Below, piece after piece: positions 52,811 to 61,867 of a DNA stretch of 64,000 nt; position 1 is the first letter of the stretch; every line of letters starts with the position of its first letter. Where the stretch lies: positions 449,248-513,247 of the forward strand of contig NZ_QPJD01000001.1 of the NCBI RefSeq assembly GCF_003337375.1, read 5' to 3'. A model generated the notes under the pieces. That model made no database searches. It had not been told where the DNA came from and worked only from the letters and a program-made list of their open reading frames with translations. The position numbers were made by a program, and so were the translations under genes. Source of the stretch: Paenibacillus prosopidis (lineage in GTDB: Bacteria > Bacillota > Bacilli > Paenibacillales > Paenibacillaceae).

Positions 52811-53655
52811 TGCGGAGCTCTAAACGAAGCTTATTTCAAAAAAATGTGATGCTCAGCCTATTAAGCCTTATCATGATGTATCCCGTCTTTTGGTGGATTG
52901 GTGCTTCGTTAAAGACGAATGAGGAAATGTCGAGGCCCGGTCTCTTTCCCGAGCAGCCGATGTGGAGCAACTTCATCGACGGATGGACGGCGATACCTGG
53001 GTTTACGTTTACCCACTTCTATTTGAACACCTTTCAATTAATTATAGGCGTGCTTCTTACAAGTATTGTTGCCTGCAGTCTGACCGCTTTTGCGTTTGCC
53101 CGGCTCGATTTCCCGCTGCGCGGCTTATGGTTCTCGATCCTATTGCTGACGCTCATGCTGCCCCATCAGGTCACGATGGTACCGCAGTATGTGATGTTTA
53201 ACGGCTGGGGCTGGGTCGATACGTTTTTGCCTTTTATCGTTCCTCACACGCTGGCAGGCGGAATCGGCGGTTCCTTCTTCGTCTATCTGTTGGTGCAGTT
53301 TATTAGAGGCATTCCGAAGGAGCTGGATGAATCGGCCAAAATGGACGGCTGCAGCTGGTTCGGCATCTACTGGCGAATCGTGCTGCCTTTGACGAAGCCA
53401 GCATTGGTGACAGTAGCGATCTACTGTTTTCTGTGGAACTGGGATGATTTTCTCGGCCATTTGATTTATATTAACTCGGTCGATAAATACACGGTCGGGT
53501 TGGCGCTCCGCATGTTCGTCGATTCCCAGTCATCCGTCCCTTGGGGGCAGCTGCTCGCGATGTCCCTTCTTTCGATCGTACCTTCCGTCCTGATCTTTTT
53601 CCTGGCGCAGCGCCATTTCGTTGAAGGGATAACGGCCGGATCGGTAAAAGGCTAG
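52807..53655 (+). CDS. Sugar ABC transporter permease, MalG/UgpE type
   Basis: 282 residues. ATG 52807 overlaps the previous stop; a second ATG follows directly. EAA loop: DESAKMDGCSWFGIYWRIVL (about 174-193). Ends in the family-typical QRHFVEGITAGSVKG. Partner of the preceding permease. Confidence 0.92.
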   Translation: MMRSSKRSLFQKNVMLSLLSLIMMYPVFWWIGASLKTNEEMSRPGLFPEQPMWSNFIDGWTAIPGFTFTHFYLNTFQLIIGVLLTSIVACSLTAFAFARLDFPLRGLWFSILLLTLMLPHQVTMVPQYVMFNGWGWVDTFLPFIVPHTLAGGIGGSFFVYLLVQFIRGIPKELDESAKMDGCSWFGIYWRIVLPLTKPALVTVAIYCFLWNWDDFLGHLIYINSVDKYTVGLALRMFVDSQSSVPWGQLLAMSLLSIVPSVLIFFLAQRHFVEGITAGSVKG

Positions 53656-53768
53656 AAAGGATGCATTTCTATAAGAAATTGTGCATTCCTCGTATACCAA
53701 GGTCACCGGGTTGGTTGCTAATATATGAAATGTAAACGGTTTATCCATTCCTAAGGGGGATTTCCACT

Positions 53769-55073
53769 ATGAAAATCAATGTAAAGAAATCAATCACCGT
53801 TCTATTAACGGGAATCATGCTTCTGACAGCAGCTGCTTGCAGCGGCAATGCGAAGAACACGACGGGGGCGGGGGAAAGCACGGAGCAAGCGGCGGAAGCA
53901 GGCCAGGTAAAGCTGCGCATTTTATGGTGGGGCTCCCAGTCCAGACACGATGCAACTTTAAAAGCGCTAGATTTGTATACGCAAAAAAATCCGAATGTGA
54001 CGTTCGAGCCTGAGTTTTCCGGCTGGGAAGGGTATTGGGATAAGCTGGCCACTCAATCTGCGGCGAAAAATGCACCGGACATTATTCAAATGGATGCATC
54101 CTATTTGGCGGAATATGCGGGCCGTAATCAATTGGCCGATTTATCTGCGGGCATATCGACGGCAGATATCGATGCCTCTCTTCTGGACACAGGGAAATAT
54201 CAGGGTAAGCTGTACGCCATTCCTCTGGGCAATAATGCAATCGGGATGATCTTTAATAAAGAGGCTGTAGAAAAGCTGGGCATTACGAAGCCGGAGAACG
54301 GCTGGACCTGGGATGAGTATTTCGCCTTCGGCAAAGAAGCGAAAGCCAAGCTGGGCTCCGATCATTACGCGTTAACTGATCTTTCCGCCGCTTTCGGGCA
54401 ATACGCCAATTATCAGCTGAGCAAAGGCTTAGGTCAAGTGTTTACGGATGACGGCAAGCTGAATTTGGATAAGGATACTTACCTCGAATATCAACATAAA
54501 TTTGCCGAGCTGCGCAAGGAGGGGATTGTGCCTCCGGGCGAGGTGAGCGTGACGGATAAGGAACTGGACCCTCAGCTTGATCTCATGGTAAACGGCACTA
54601 CCCTGCTGCGTATCGCCCACGCTGCACAAGCCAACGGTTTTGATAGCTTGAAGCCAGGGGTATTCGATTTCGTGACGATCCCGAAAAATGAGCAGGCCGG
54701 CGGCTGGCTCAAGCCGTCGATGTTCTGGAGCGCAAGCGCTAATTCCGAGCATGTGGAGGAAGCGAAGAAGTTTATCGACTGGTTTATTAATGATCCGGAG
54801 GTGGCTGTGATTTTGGGTACATCCCGCGGCGTTCCTGTCTCCAATAAGGTCGTCGAGCAGCTGACGCCGAAATTTACCGCTTCCGATAAAATGGGCATAT
54901 CGTTAATTTCAAATACGTCGCCGGATGCTCAGTTGTATGTACCGGAGCCTAAGGGCTGGAGCAACTTCGCGCAGAAAGACTTCAGAGCGGTCGGAGAAAA
55001 AATGATGTTCGGTGAAATTACGCCGGAGCAAGCCTATGAGGAGCTCATGGAATTGGCGAAGGATTATGAGTAA
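53769..55073 (+). CDS. Sugar-binding lipoprotein (second locus)
   Basis: 434 residues, ATG after AAGGGGG. Signal peptide with lipobox TAAAC (Cys about 19), linker, then LRILWWGSQSRHDATLKALD. A family 1 solute-binding protein; not a close paralogue of the two lipoproteins in the first locus. A near-match to a cre box, TGTAAACGGTTTAT, lies at 53731-53744, but its last two bases do not fit. It is preceded by a 113-base gap from the permease, so an extra promoter is possible. Confidence 0.9.
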   Translation: MKINVKKSITVLLTGIMLLTAAACSGNAKNTTGAGESTEQAAEAGQVKLRILWWGSQSRHDATLKALDLYTQKNPNVTFEPEFSGWEGYWDKLATQSAAKNAPDIIQMDASYLAEYAGRNQLADLSAGISTADIDASLLDTGKYQGKLYAIPLGNNAIGMIFNKEAVEKLGITKPENGWTWDEYFAFGKEAKAKLGSDHYALTDLSAAFGQYANYQLSKGLGQVFTDDGKLNLDKDTYLEYQHKFAELRKEGIVPPGEVSVTDKELDPQLDLMVNGTTLLRIAHAAQANGFDSLKPGVFDFVTIPKNEQAGGWLKPSMFWSASANSEHVEEAKKFIDWFINDPEVAVILGTSRGVPVSNKVVEQLTPKFTASDKMGISLISNTSPDAQLYVPEPKGWSNFAQKDFRAVGEKMMFGEITPEQAYEELMELAKDYE

Positions 55074-55097
55074 TAAAGGGCAGTAAAAATAGGCATT

Positions 55098-55147
55098 AGC
55101 GTCAAATAGCCCTCATCTTGATGACAAGATGGGGGCTATTTGACGCT
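55098..55147 (+). terminator. Long hairpin after the lipoprotein gene
   Basis: 22-bp arms (55098-55119 and 55126-55147) with one G-T pair and a 6-nt loop. No T run follows on the plus strand, so it may be mainly an mRNA-stabilising 3' end or work with a short downstream element. Confidence 0.65.
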
Positions 55148-55251
55148 CTGCCCGTAGGTATAAATACATTTTAGTAGTTGTCGGTAGATTTAACTTAAAT
55201 TTTTGAATATGCTGAAGGGTTCCATTTATTGTAAGGGTGGTGTGTTGCAGC

Positions 55252-55668
55252 ATGCTAATAAGGAAGTCAGTCCCGTATTATACGAACAATTATTTGTCGA
55301 ATGAGGGCAACCCGAGCATCAATCGGGACCGCAGCCGTCACCGCCAAAGAGACGAAATAATAAAACGAGACAGAAGCCCGAGAGACGAAATAATAAAACG
55401 AGATAGAAGCCCGAGAGACGAAATAATAAAACGAGACAGAAGCCCGAAAGACGAAATAATAAAACGAGACATAAGCCCGGTCCCGAACCTAAAAATAAAT
55501 GGTGCCGAACATCGTAAATCGAACAGTCGTACTATCAAAAGAGGCTACGAATATCGAAATCCCGCTGCAAAGCAGAAAAGAAGCAGTCCGGTTCCTCAAG
55601 AGATGAATGAGAATGGCGAACGGTTGGACAGCGAACTCAATGAATTGGATTGGCTGGATCAGATGTAG
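55252..55668 (+). CDS. Small charged protein with four 11-residue repeats
   Basis: 138 residues from ATG 55252, after AAGGGTGG. Four tandem copies of RDEIIKRDRSP (about residues 33-76), then a basic middle and an acidic C-terminus (ERLDSELNELDWLDQM). No signal peptide or known domain. The repeats are near-identical in DNA (33 bp each), pointing to recent expansion. Such proteins are often disordered. It resembles no family I know, though the general character is like spore-coat-associated basic repeat proteins. Confidence 0.6.
   Translation: MLIRKSVPYYTNNYLSNEGNPSINRDRSRHRQRDEIIKRDRSPRDEIIKRDRSPRDEIIKRDRSPKDEIIKRDISPVPNLKINGAEHRKSNSRTIKRGYEYRNPAAKQKRSSPVPQEMNENGERLDSELNELDWLDQM
55348..55479 (+). 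repeat. Four tandem 33-bp repeats
   Basis: Units at 55348-55380, 55381-55413, 55414-55446 and 55447-55479 differ by only one or two bases each. They are in frame, encoding RDEIIKRDRSP (last unit KDEIIKRDISP). Copy number is likely to vary by slippage or recombination. Confidence 0.9.
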
Positions 55669-55787
55669 AAGATAAAAGTGACCCGCAGGTTTTATTAACT
55701 GCAATAACATGTTGTTGAATTGTGCTGCCGGTTGCGGTAGTAATGCTTACGAGAAATAAATGTTGGAAGAAAGAATATCGTCCCATT

Positions 55788-55813
55788 AAAGCCGCTTAAA
55801 GAGCGGCTTTTTT
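55788..55813 (+). terminator. Rho-independent terminator
   Basis: AAAGCCGCT (55788-55796), 5-nt loop, AGCGGCTTTTTT. A classic strong terminator for the repeat-protein gene. Confidence 0.85.
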
Positions 55814-55927
55814 CATTGTATTTACTTTAAAGATTGCGCGGACGAGAATAAGCCATTATCCTAAAATAGGAATGAGATTGTTTTCGCTTTTATATGAAAG
55901 GGCTTTCAAATGGCGGGAGGGGTGCTT

Positions 55928-57691
55928 GTGGAACAGCTCACGCTTGTTTTGTTTGAGCGAATAGGGATGCTCTTGATCCTTATGTTTATACTGACCCGCA
56001 TCCCGCTGTTCCGAAATATATTGGACCGGGATATCAATCTTCGAACGGGAATCGTATTTGCCGTATTGTTCGGCCTGATCGGTATTGTAGGGACGTACGC
56101 GGGCGTCGCCGTGAGCTCGGAGGAGACAGGTTCCGCGTTCTGGGTGACCTCGCTTGCCCCTGATGAGATGATGGCGCATTCCGCGCTCATCGGTATTGTA
56201 ATGGCCGGGCTGCTCGGAGGCGTTTATGTCGGTGCCGGTGCAGGATTGCTGACAGGCCTGCATGCTTACGTTCTAGGAGGGCTTGCCGGCGCATCCTATG
56301 CCATTTCTTCTCCGCTCATCGGCCTTCTGGCGGGATTCGTCGCTCGTTTCTTCTATGAAGAACGGATTATCGCCCCGGTCAAAGCGATGTTCATCGGGGT
56401 GTTTGCCCCTATCCTTCAGATGGGAGTCCTATTGATTGTCACCACCTCCTCGGAGACGGCTATCGAGCTCGTCAATCGGGTTGGTGTTCCTATGGTCATT
56501 ACGAACAGCATCGGTATCGCCCTATTCGTCGCGATGATTCAGGTTGCTCTGAGGGAAGAGGAGCGGGCGGCGGCGCACGAAACCCAAAGGGCGTTTACCA
56601 TTACCGAAATGGTGCTTCCTCACCTCAAGCAGGGACTGTCCTATGAGACGGCACGGGAGACGGCAGCCATTCTGCTGCGGGAATTGCATGCCGACGCCGT
56701 GGGCGTGACGGACACGGAACGGATTCTTGCGCATGCCGGTATCGGCACTTCCCGGCACGTCCCCGGGGAATCCATTGTGACGGAATTGTCGAGAACGGCG
56801 ATCCGTACCGGAATGATTCAGATTGCGGCTAACCGGGAACAAATCCAGCCTCATCATCCCGATTTGGGAGCAGCCATCATTGTGCCGTTCAACCAATCGG
56901 GCCGGACGGCGGGATTAATCAAGCTTTATTTTCGCAGTCCCAAACAGATCCGCAAGGTGGAGGTTGAGTTTGCATACGGTTTGAGAAAGCTGATCTCCAG
57001 CCAGTTAACGAGCGCGATGGGCGAGAAGCTGGAAGCGCTGATGAAGGATGCGGAGCTCCGGGTACTGCAAGCGCAGATTAATCCGCATTTTCTGTTTAAT
57101 ACGTTAAATTCCATCGTGACATTAATCCGGATCGATCCGGACCATGCGCGCCATATGACGGTACAGCTGGGGCATTTCATGAGGATGAACTTGACGATGA
57201 CCCAGTCGCCGCTTGTTCCCCTTTACCGGGAGATGGAGCATCTGAACACCTATTTGGAGATCATCCGGATTCGGTTCGCCGATCAATTGAAGGTGGAATG
57301 CGTCTCGGAGCCGAATCTTGAGATGGTTCTGATCCCGCCATCAACGCTGCAGCCCCTCGTTGAGAACAGCATCCAGCACGGGCTTAAGAAAAAAACGAAC
57401 GGGGGATGGGTTCGAATTGAATTGAAGCGGGAAGGGAACGCGGTGCGGATCATCGTAGAGGACAACGGTGAAGGAATTCCGGGCGGCCTCTTGGACAAGC
57501 TTGGCACGGTCCCGATGAGCGGAAGCGGGAGCACCGGCCTGGGCGTTCACAATGTCAATCAGCGATTAATCAGTTTACTTGGCCCGGAAGCATCGCTTAC
57601 GTACGGGAACCGTCCCGAGAGCGGGGCGCGGGTAACGTTTGCCGTCCCCTACGGCAACGGGGAATGGAGGGGGAAAGTCAATGAAGCTTAG
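55928..57691 (+). CDS. lytS: LytS-type sensor histidine kinase
   Basis: 587 residues from GTG 55928, which has GGGAGGGG 6-7 bases upstream; ATG 55910 is in frame but overlaps that site. The N-terminal half has five or six membrane segments (5TM-LYT type), then a GAF-like region, a His_kinase domain with QINPHFLFNTLNSI (His387), and HATPase (VENSIQHG, EDNGEGIPG). Typical of LytS/BtsS sensors of cell-envelope state or pyruvate-like metabolites. The regulator gene overlaps its end by 11 bases. Confidence 0.9.
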   Translation: MEQLTLVLFERIGMLLILMFILTRIPLFRNILDRDINLRTGIVFAVLFGLIGIVGTYAGVAVSSEETGSAFWVTSLAPDEMMAHSALIGIVMAGLLGGVYVGAGAGLLTGLHAYVLGGLAGASYAISSPLIGLLAGFVARFFYEERIIAPVKAMFIGVFAPILQMGVLLIVTTSSETAIELVNRVGVPMVITNSIGIALFVAMIQVALREEERAAAHETQRAFTITEMVLPHLKQGLSYETARETAAILLRELHADAVGVTDTERILAHAGIGTSRHVPGESIVTELSRTAIRTGMIQIAANREQIQPHHPDLGAAIIVPFNQSGRTAGLIKLYFRSPKQIRKVEVEFAYGLRKLISSQLTSAMGEKLEALMKDAELRVLQAQINPHFLFNTLNSIVTLIRIDPDHARHMTVQLGHFMRMNLTMTQSPLVPLYREMEHLNTYLEIIRIRFADQLKVECVSEPNLEMVLIPPSTLQPLVENSIQHGLKKKTNGGWVRIELKREGNAVRIIVEDNGEGIPGGLLDKLGTVPMSGSGSTGLGVHNVNQRLISLLGPEASLTYGNRPESGARVTFAVPYGNGEWRGKVNEA

Positions 57692-58433
57692 AATCATGAT
57701 CGCGGAGGATGAGCGGCTGGCCAGGGAAGAACTCATCTACCTGCTGTCGAAGGAGACGGACGTTGAGCTGGTACCATCGGCCGCCAGCGGGGTTGAAGCA
57801 TTGGAGCTGGCGCGGAAGCATAAGCCTGAAGTTGTCTTTCTTGATATCGAAATGCCTGAGATGGACGGTATTCAGGCGGCTCACCGGCTGGTTGAGATGG
57901 ATCCCCGGCCTTTCCTGGTCTTTACGACGGCCTACGATCAGTACGCGCTCGAAGCTTTTCAATTGGAAGCGGTCGATTATCTGCTTAAGCCTTACTATGA
58001 AGAGCGGCTTAGGAGGACACTGGAGCGCATCCGCGGGAGAAAGACTGAAGCCGGAATCGATGTGAGGACGAAAACGACGCCGGGCCCCCTCTTCAAGAGC
58101 GGCAAGCTTCTTGTGGATGACGGCGCCCGTATGGTCGTGCTGGAGGCGGAGCTGTTCCTCTATGCAGTTAAAGAAGATAAGGTAACCCGCATTCATATGG
58201 CGGACGGCCGGTCTTATGCGGCAAAACAGACGCTGCAGGAGCTCGAGGAGAGACTTGGCCCATCGTTCTTCCGCCCGCATCGAAGCTATCTGGTCAATCT
58301 GAACTATATCTATGAGCTTGAGCCTTGGTTTAACGGCGCCTACAATGCTATTTTAAGAGATCCGAATCGCACTCAAATACCGGTTTCCCGTGTGGCGGCC
58401 AAGGAAATGTTCCGGCTGCTGCAGGGGCATTAA
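57681..58433 (+). CDS. lytT: LytT/LytR-type response regulator
   Basis: 250 residues from ATG 57681 after GGAGGGGG. The receiver has Asp55 (VVFLDIEMPEMDG) and LKPYYEERL; C-terminal LytTR DNA-binding domain (RPHRSYLVNLNYI, IPVSRVAAKEM). Partner of the upstream kinase. Genes of this type control LrgAB/CidAB or pyruvate/acetate uptake; the acetate-type symporter at 60116 is a possible target, but no binding site was identified. Confidence 0.9.
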   Translation: MKLRIMIAEDERLAREELIYLLSKETDVELVPSAASGVEALELARKHKPEVVFLDIEMPEMDGIQAAHRLVEMDPRPFLVFTTAYDQYALEAFQLEAVDYLLKPYYEERLRRTLERIRGRKTEAGIDVRTKTTPGPLFKSGKLLVDDGARMVVLEAELFLYAVKEDKVTRIHMADGRSYAAKQTLQELEERLGPSFFRPHRSYLVNLNYIYELEPWFNGAYNAILRDPNRTQIPVSRVAAKEMFRLLQGH

Positions 58434-58461
58434 TCTTTATTGGTGTAGCGAGAAAATAAAA

Positions 58462-58497
58462 AAAGACCCCTCTGCAATTCGCATAAGGGTCCTGCCA
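58462..58497. terminator. Weak hairpin between convergent genes
   Basis: GACCC near 58468 and GGGTC near 58486 can pair, with an A run on the left side that would be a U run for the minus-strand gene ending at 58509. Confidence 0.4.
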
Positions 58498-58508
58498 GCT
58501 TCAACAGA

Positions 58509-59024
58509 TTAATGCGCTATCGCATAGTGCATCTGAACGACGCCACCGCCGAGGGGCATGAAATTCAGCAGCTGCACATCCTTGTATTGGTAATTTTCTT
58601 TATCAATTAGAAGATTATACCCTTTACCCTCAAGCACCGGTGCTACATTGAAGATCAGTTCATCTACAAGCCCTTGACCTAAAAATGCATTGTGCAGATC
58701 CGCGCCGGCACCTATGAGAGCGGTTTGATGCCCTTTTTGCTGAAGATAGTTCAGAGCCTCCTGCGGTGATCTCGCGACCGTTACCCCCGGAAACTCTTCG
58801 GCGTTCTTGGAAACCACTACGATATCTAGACCGGTAAAAGGACCCCCAACGACTCCGCCGCTTCCCAACATGCCCTCGAATGTTCGGCGTCCAACAATCA
58901 AATTCCCTGCAGCTCTGGCATGTTTCACAAAATCATCAAATGCTTCCTTTTTCGGCGGGTTCTCGGGGCTGGACTGTGCATAATTGCCGTTAGCGCTTAA
59001 TGTTGCCCATAAAATAGTTTTCAT
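58509..59024 (-). CDS. RibD-C/dihydrofolate-reductase-like reductase
   Basis: 171 residues from ATG 59024 after AGGAGG. The opening MKTILWATLSANGNYAQ, the NLIVGRRTFEGM segment and the ALIGAGADLHNAFLGQGLVD stretch fit the RibD C-terminal/DHFR-like fold, an NAD(P)H-binding reductase family. Small stand-alone members have no agreed substrate. Divergent from the HxlR regulator at 59158, which probably controls it. Confidence 0.85.
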   Translation of the reverse strand: MKTILWATLSANGNYAQSSPENPPKKEAFDDFVKHARAAGNLIVGRRTFEGMLGSGGVVGGPFTGLDIVVVSKNAEEFPGVTVARSPQEALNYLQQKGHQTALIGAGADLHNAFLGQGLVDELIFNVAPVLEGKGYNLLIDKENYQYKDVQLLNFMPLGGGVVQMHYAIAH

Positions 59025-59157
59025 ATGATTCCTCCTGGCATCTTTTCTTCAATTATTTTCCTTCCTCATTCACAATAGTAGCGACCTGTGATACATTTGA
59101 AAAGTAGTTACATTAAAGTGCAATAGTTTCAAAAAATGAACTATGGAGGGAATACCG

Positions 59158-59520
59158 ATGATCAGTCCGACATGTCCTGGGGCAATTGAACCGATCTTGA
59201 ATATTTTAGACGGCAAGTGGAACCTGCTTCTATTGCGTGAATTGTTTAACGGCACCAAGCGTTTCGGGGAATTGAGGCGTTCGCTGCATCCGATCAGCCC
59301 GAAAACGTTGACCGATCGACTGCGCATGTTGGAGGAAAATGAAATCGTGACACGTACTCTATATCCTGGGGTGCCTTTGCATGTCGAATACGAGCTTACC
59401 GAACGCGGGCAGCGTCTGCAGCCTATTTTTGCCGCTATGTGGGCATGGGTTCAGGAGTATGGCGCATGTCCCCGGAAAGAGACGGACGATTGGGGTCAAG
59501 AAGCGGAAGCGATGACCTAA
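59158..59520 (+). CDS. HxlR-family transcriptional regulator
   Basis: 120 residues from ATG 59158, preceded by GGAGGG. Conserved winged-helix features: CPGAIEPILNILDGKWNLLL, GTKRFGELRRSLHPISPKTL and VEYELTERGQRL. A Cys at the expected N-terminal place (about residue 6) is the usual redox or electrophile sensor in this family. Divergent from the reductase at 58509, so a local regulatory pair is likely. Confidence 0.9.
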   Translation: MISPTCPGAIEPILNILDGKWNLLLLRELFNGTKRFGELRRSLHPISPKTLTDRLRMLEENEIVTRTLYPGVPLHVEYELTERGQRLQPIFAAMWAWVQEYGACPRKETDDWGQEAEAMT

Positions 59521-59531
59521 ATATCTTAGAA

Positions 59532-59583
59532 AAAACAGCGGTGTCTAAGACTTTATTTTCACGTCTTCATTCACCGCTGTTTT
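59532..59583 (+). terminator. Rho-independent terminator
   Basis: 12-bp arms AAAACAGCGGTG (59532-59543) and CACCGCTGTTTT (59572-59583) with a 28-base loop, followed by CATTT. Confidence 0.7.
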
Positions 59584-59708
59584 CATTTATTGGCTCAGTC
59601 TTTTATTTTTACTGTACAATATCTGTACGTTCAGGACGGATTTTGTGTATGTAAGGAGCGATTTCCGACGTTTCGCACCGAAATCGTTCAATGGCGCAAA
59701 ATATTAAC

Positions 59709-59730
59709 TATAATATATGAAGCGCTTACA
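59709..59730 (+). promoter_or_regulatory. -10 element plus cre-like site before the symporter operon
   Basis: TATAAT at 59709-59714 is followed by ATGAAGCGCTTACA (59717-59730), containing the palindrome AAGCGCTT typical of the cre centre. The outer bases deviate from consensus. Position near the expected transcription start suggests CcpA repression of DUF485/actP. Confidence 0.5.
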
Positions 59731-59788
59731 ACATGGTATATACCGAAACCGTTTACCTTGCGCAATTCATCAAATGGAGGGAATCGCG

Positions 59789-60112
59789 TTGAGAAAGAAT
59801 CAGTTAACGTACAGCGATATTGCCCGTTCGGAGCTTTTCCGCAAGCTGATGGCGAAGAAGAAACGTTTTATCATTCCGATGACCCTGTTCTTCCTGGCGT
59901 TTTACTTTACCCTTCCGCTCCTGACGTCTTTCTCCGAGGTCTTGAATAATAAGGCTGTCGGCTCGATTTCTTGGGCGTGGATCTTCGCGTTCTCCCAGTT
60001 TATTATGACATGGACTTTATGCTCCTTCTATTCCAGGAAATCCGAAACCTTCGACGCGCTTTGCGAAGAGATCAAAGATCAGGTGCAAGCCGCCGAAAGA
60101 AAGGCGGGTTGA
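59789..60112 (+). CDS. DUF485 membrane protein, symporter partner
   Basis: 107 residues from TTG 59789, after GGAGGG. Two membrane segments (about 33-52 and 66-85); the opening SDIARSELFRKLMAKKKRFI is typical of DUF485, which is nearly always encoded directly before ActP-type cation/acetate symporters. Function unknown; probably assists the transporter. Longer upstream frames at 59717 or 59590 lack support. Confidence 0.85.
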   Translation: MRKNQLTYSDIARSELFRKLMAKKKRFIIPMTLFFLAFYFTLPLLTSFSEVLNNKAVGSISWAWIFAFSQFIMTWTLCSFYSRKSETFDALCEEIKDQVQAAERKAG

Positions 60113-60115
60113 CCG

Positions 60116-61651
60116 ATGAATACGGCGTTTCTGCTGTTTCTCATTATCGTGCTGGGCACACTTGTCATTACCTATTACGCAGCCAAAAAAACAAAAACGG
60201 TGAACGAATTTTACACCGCCGGCGGAGGGTTGACCGGCTGGCAGAATGGGCTTGCCATTGCCGGAGATTACATGTCCGCGGCTTCTTTCCTCGGGATTGC
60301 GGGAATGATCGCGTTATTCGGCTTTGACGGATTTTTCTACAGCATCGGGTTCCTTGTTGCTTATCTGGTTGTGTTGTATCTCGTAGCTGAGCCGCTGCGG
60401 AATCTGGGCAAGTATACGATGGCGGATATGATCGCGGCACGTTTCGATAACAAAAAAATTCGCGGCGTCGCAGCGCTCAATTCGATCGTCATCTCCATCT
60501 TCTATATGATCGCCCAGTTGGTCGGCGCCGGAGCGCTCATCTCGCTTCTTATCCCCGGCCTCGATTACACGGCCTCCGTTCTCATCGTCGGAGTGCTTAT
60601 GACCGTCTACGTTGTGTTCGGCGGCATGACGGCGACGAGTTGGGTGCAAATCATCAAATGCGTGCTGCTTATAGCCGGCACGTTCATTATTTCGCTTATT
60701 GTTTTCGCTAAATTCAATTTCAATATCGGGCACATGTTCGACCAAATGCGAACTGCAACTCCTCTGAAGGAGGCGTTCCTCAATCCGGGCAATAAATTTG
60801 CGAACGGACTCGATACTCTTTCTCTTAACCTGGCGCTCGTGCTGGGGACGGCAGGTCTGCCGCATATTCTGATCCGTTTCTTCACCGTAAAAGACGCGCC
60901 TACCGCAAGAAAATCCGTTGTCGTCGCTACTTGGATCATCGGGTTGTTCTATGTCATGACGCTATTTCTCGGTTTCGGTGCGGCGGCTTTCGTCGGCAAG
61001 GACGTGATTGTGCAAGCGAACGCCGCGGGCAATATGGCTGCTCCTCTTCTTGCCAGAGCTCTTGGCGGAGAATTCTTGTTCGCCTTTGTGTCGGCTGTGG
61101 CGTTCGCAACGATTCTGGCTGTTGTCGCCGGTCTTGTGCTTTCCGCAGCTTCCGCCTTCGCTCACGATTTCTATGGCCATATTATCCGGAAAGGGAACGT
61201 ACGGGAGAAGGAGCAGGTAAGGGCAGCCCGGCTGGCTTCCGTGGGCGTTGCCGTTATTTCCATCCTGCTTGCCCTGTTTGCGCAGAAGCTGAATGTCGCA
61301 TTCCTTGTAGCCCTTGCTTTTGCCGTGGCTGCCAGCGCCAACCTGCCCGTTCTCGTATTTACGGTATTCTGGAAACGGTTTAACACAACGGGAGCGGTTA
61401 CGGGCATGCTGATCGGATTAATCAGCGCTCTCGTTCTTGTAGCGGTCAGTCCTAACGTTTGGGATCCGGCCGCAGGCAAGGCGATCTTCGTCGGCACCCC
61501 GCTCATTAGCCTGACCAACCCGGGGATCATATCGATTCCATTAGGGTTCTTGGGGGCGTTTATCGGAACTTACTGCTCCTCCAAGCGGGATGATGCAAAG
61601 TATGACGAGATATTAGTGAGAGCGAACACGGGTATTCGGGAATTGACATGA
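60116..61651 (+). CDS. actP: Cation/acetate-type symporter (sodium:solute symporter family)
   Basis: 511 residues, 3 bases after DUF485. About 13 membrane segments. Family blocks: VNEFYTAGGGLTGWQNGLAI, GDYMSAASFLGIAG, ADMIAARFDN, TATSWVQIIKCVLL and GTAGLPHILIRFFTV. ActP members take up acetate and related monocarboxylates with a cation. A strong terminator follows. The substrate is inferred from family likeness and the DUF485 partner. Confidence 0.88.
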   Translation: MNTAFLLFLIIVLGTLVITYYAAKKTKTVNEFYTAGGGLTGWQNGLAIAGDYMSAASFLGIAGMIALFGFDGFFYSIGFLVAYLVVLYLVAEPLRNLGKYTMADMIAARFDNKKIRGVAALNSIVISIFYMIAQLVGAGALISLLIPGLDYTASVLIVGVLMTVYVVFGGMTATSWVQIIKCVLLIAGTFIISLIVFAKFNFNIGHMFDQMRTATPLKEAFLNPGNKFANGLDTLSLNLALVLGTAGLPHILIRFFTVKDAPTARKSVVVATWIIGLFYVMTLFLGFGAAAFVGKDVIVQANAAGNMAAPLLARALGGEFLFAFVSAVAFATILAVVAGLVLSAASAFAHDFYGHIIRKGNVREKEQVRAARLASVGVAVISILLALFAQKLNVAFLVALAFAVAASANLPVLVFTVFWKRFNTTGAVTGMLIGLISALVLVAVSPNVWDPAAGKAIFVGTPLISLTNPGIISIPLGFLGAFIGTYCSSKRDDAKYDEILVRANTGIRELT

Positions 61652-61682
61652 GGCGGACCTTGTTATGCAGAACGTGAGAAAG

Positions 61683-61732
61683 CACCCGCTAATTAGGACC
61701 GGTATGGTCTTAATTAGCGGGTGTTTTTTTTT
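61683..61732 (+). terminator. Rho-independent terminator of the symporter operon
   Basis: 18-bp arms (61683-61700 and 61706-61723, one G-T pair) followed by a run of nine T. Confidence 0.9.
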
Positions 61733-61867
61733 ATTTCCTGAAGCAACTTTAATATCCATCTATCGAACACCATATTCCTACAAATCACCTGACAGCGTCA
61801 TAACACCTCCAATTTTCACATAGTTCTTACAGTTAACTTGTGAAATTTTGGATTTAAGGAGGACGTT

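Noticed and set aside
55348-55479. CRISPR array
   Set aside because: The 33-bp repeats are directly adjacent without spacers and are in frame within a protein gene; no cas genes are in the window.
59590-59949. ORF covering the promoter region of the symporter operon
   Set aside because: It overlaps the promoter, cre-like site and the DUF485 gene in another frame and lacks family content.
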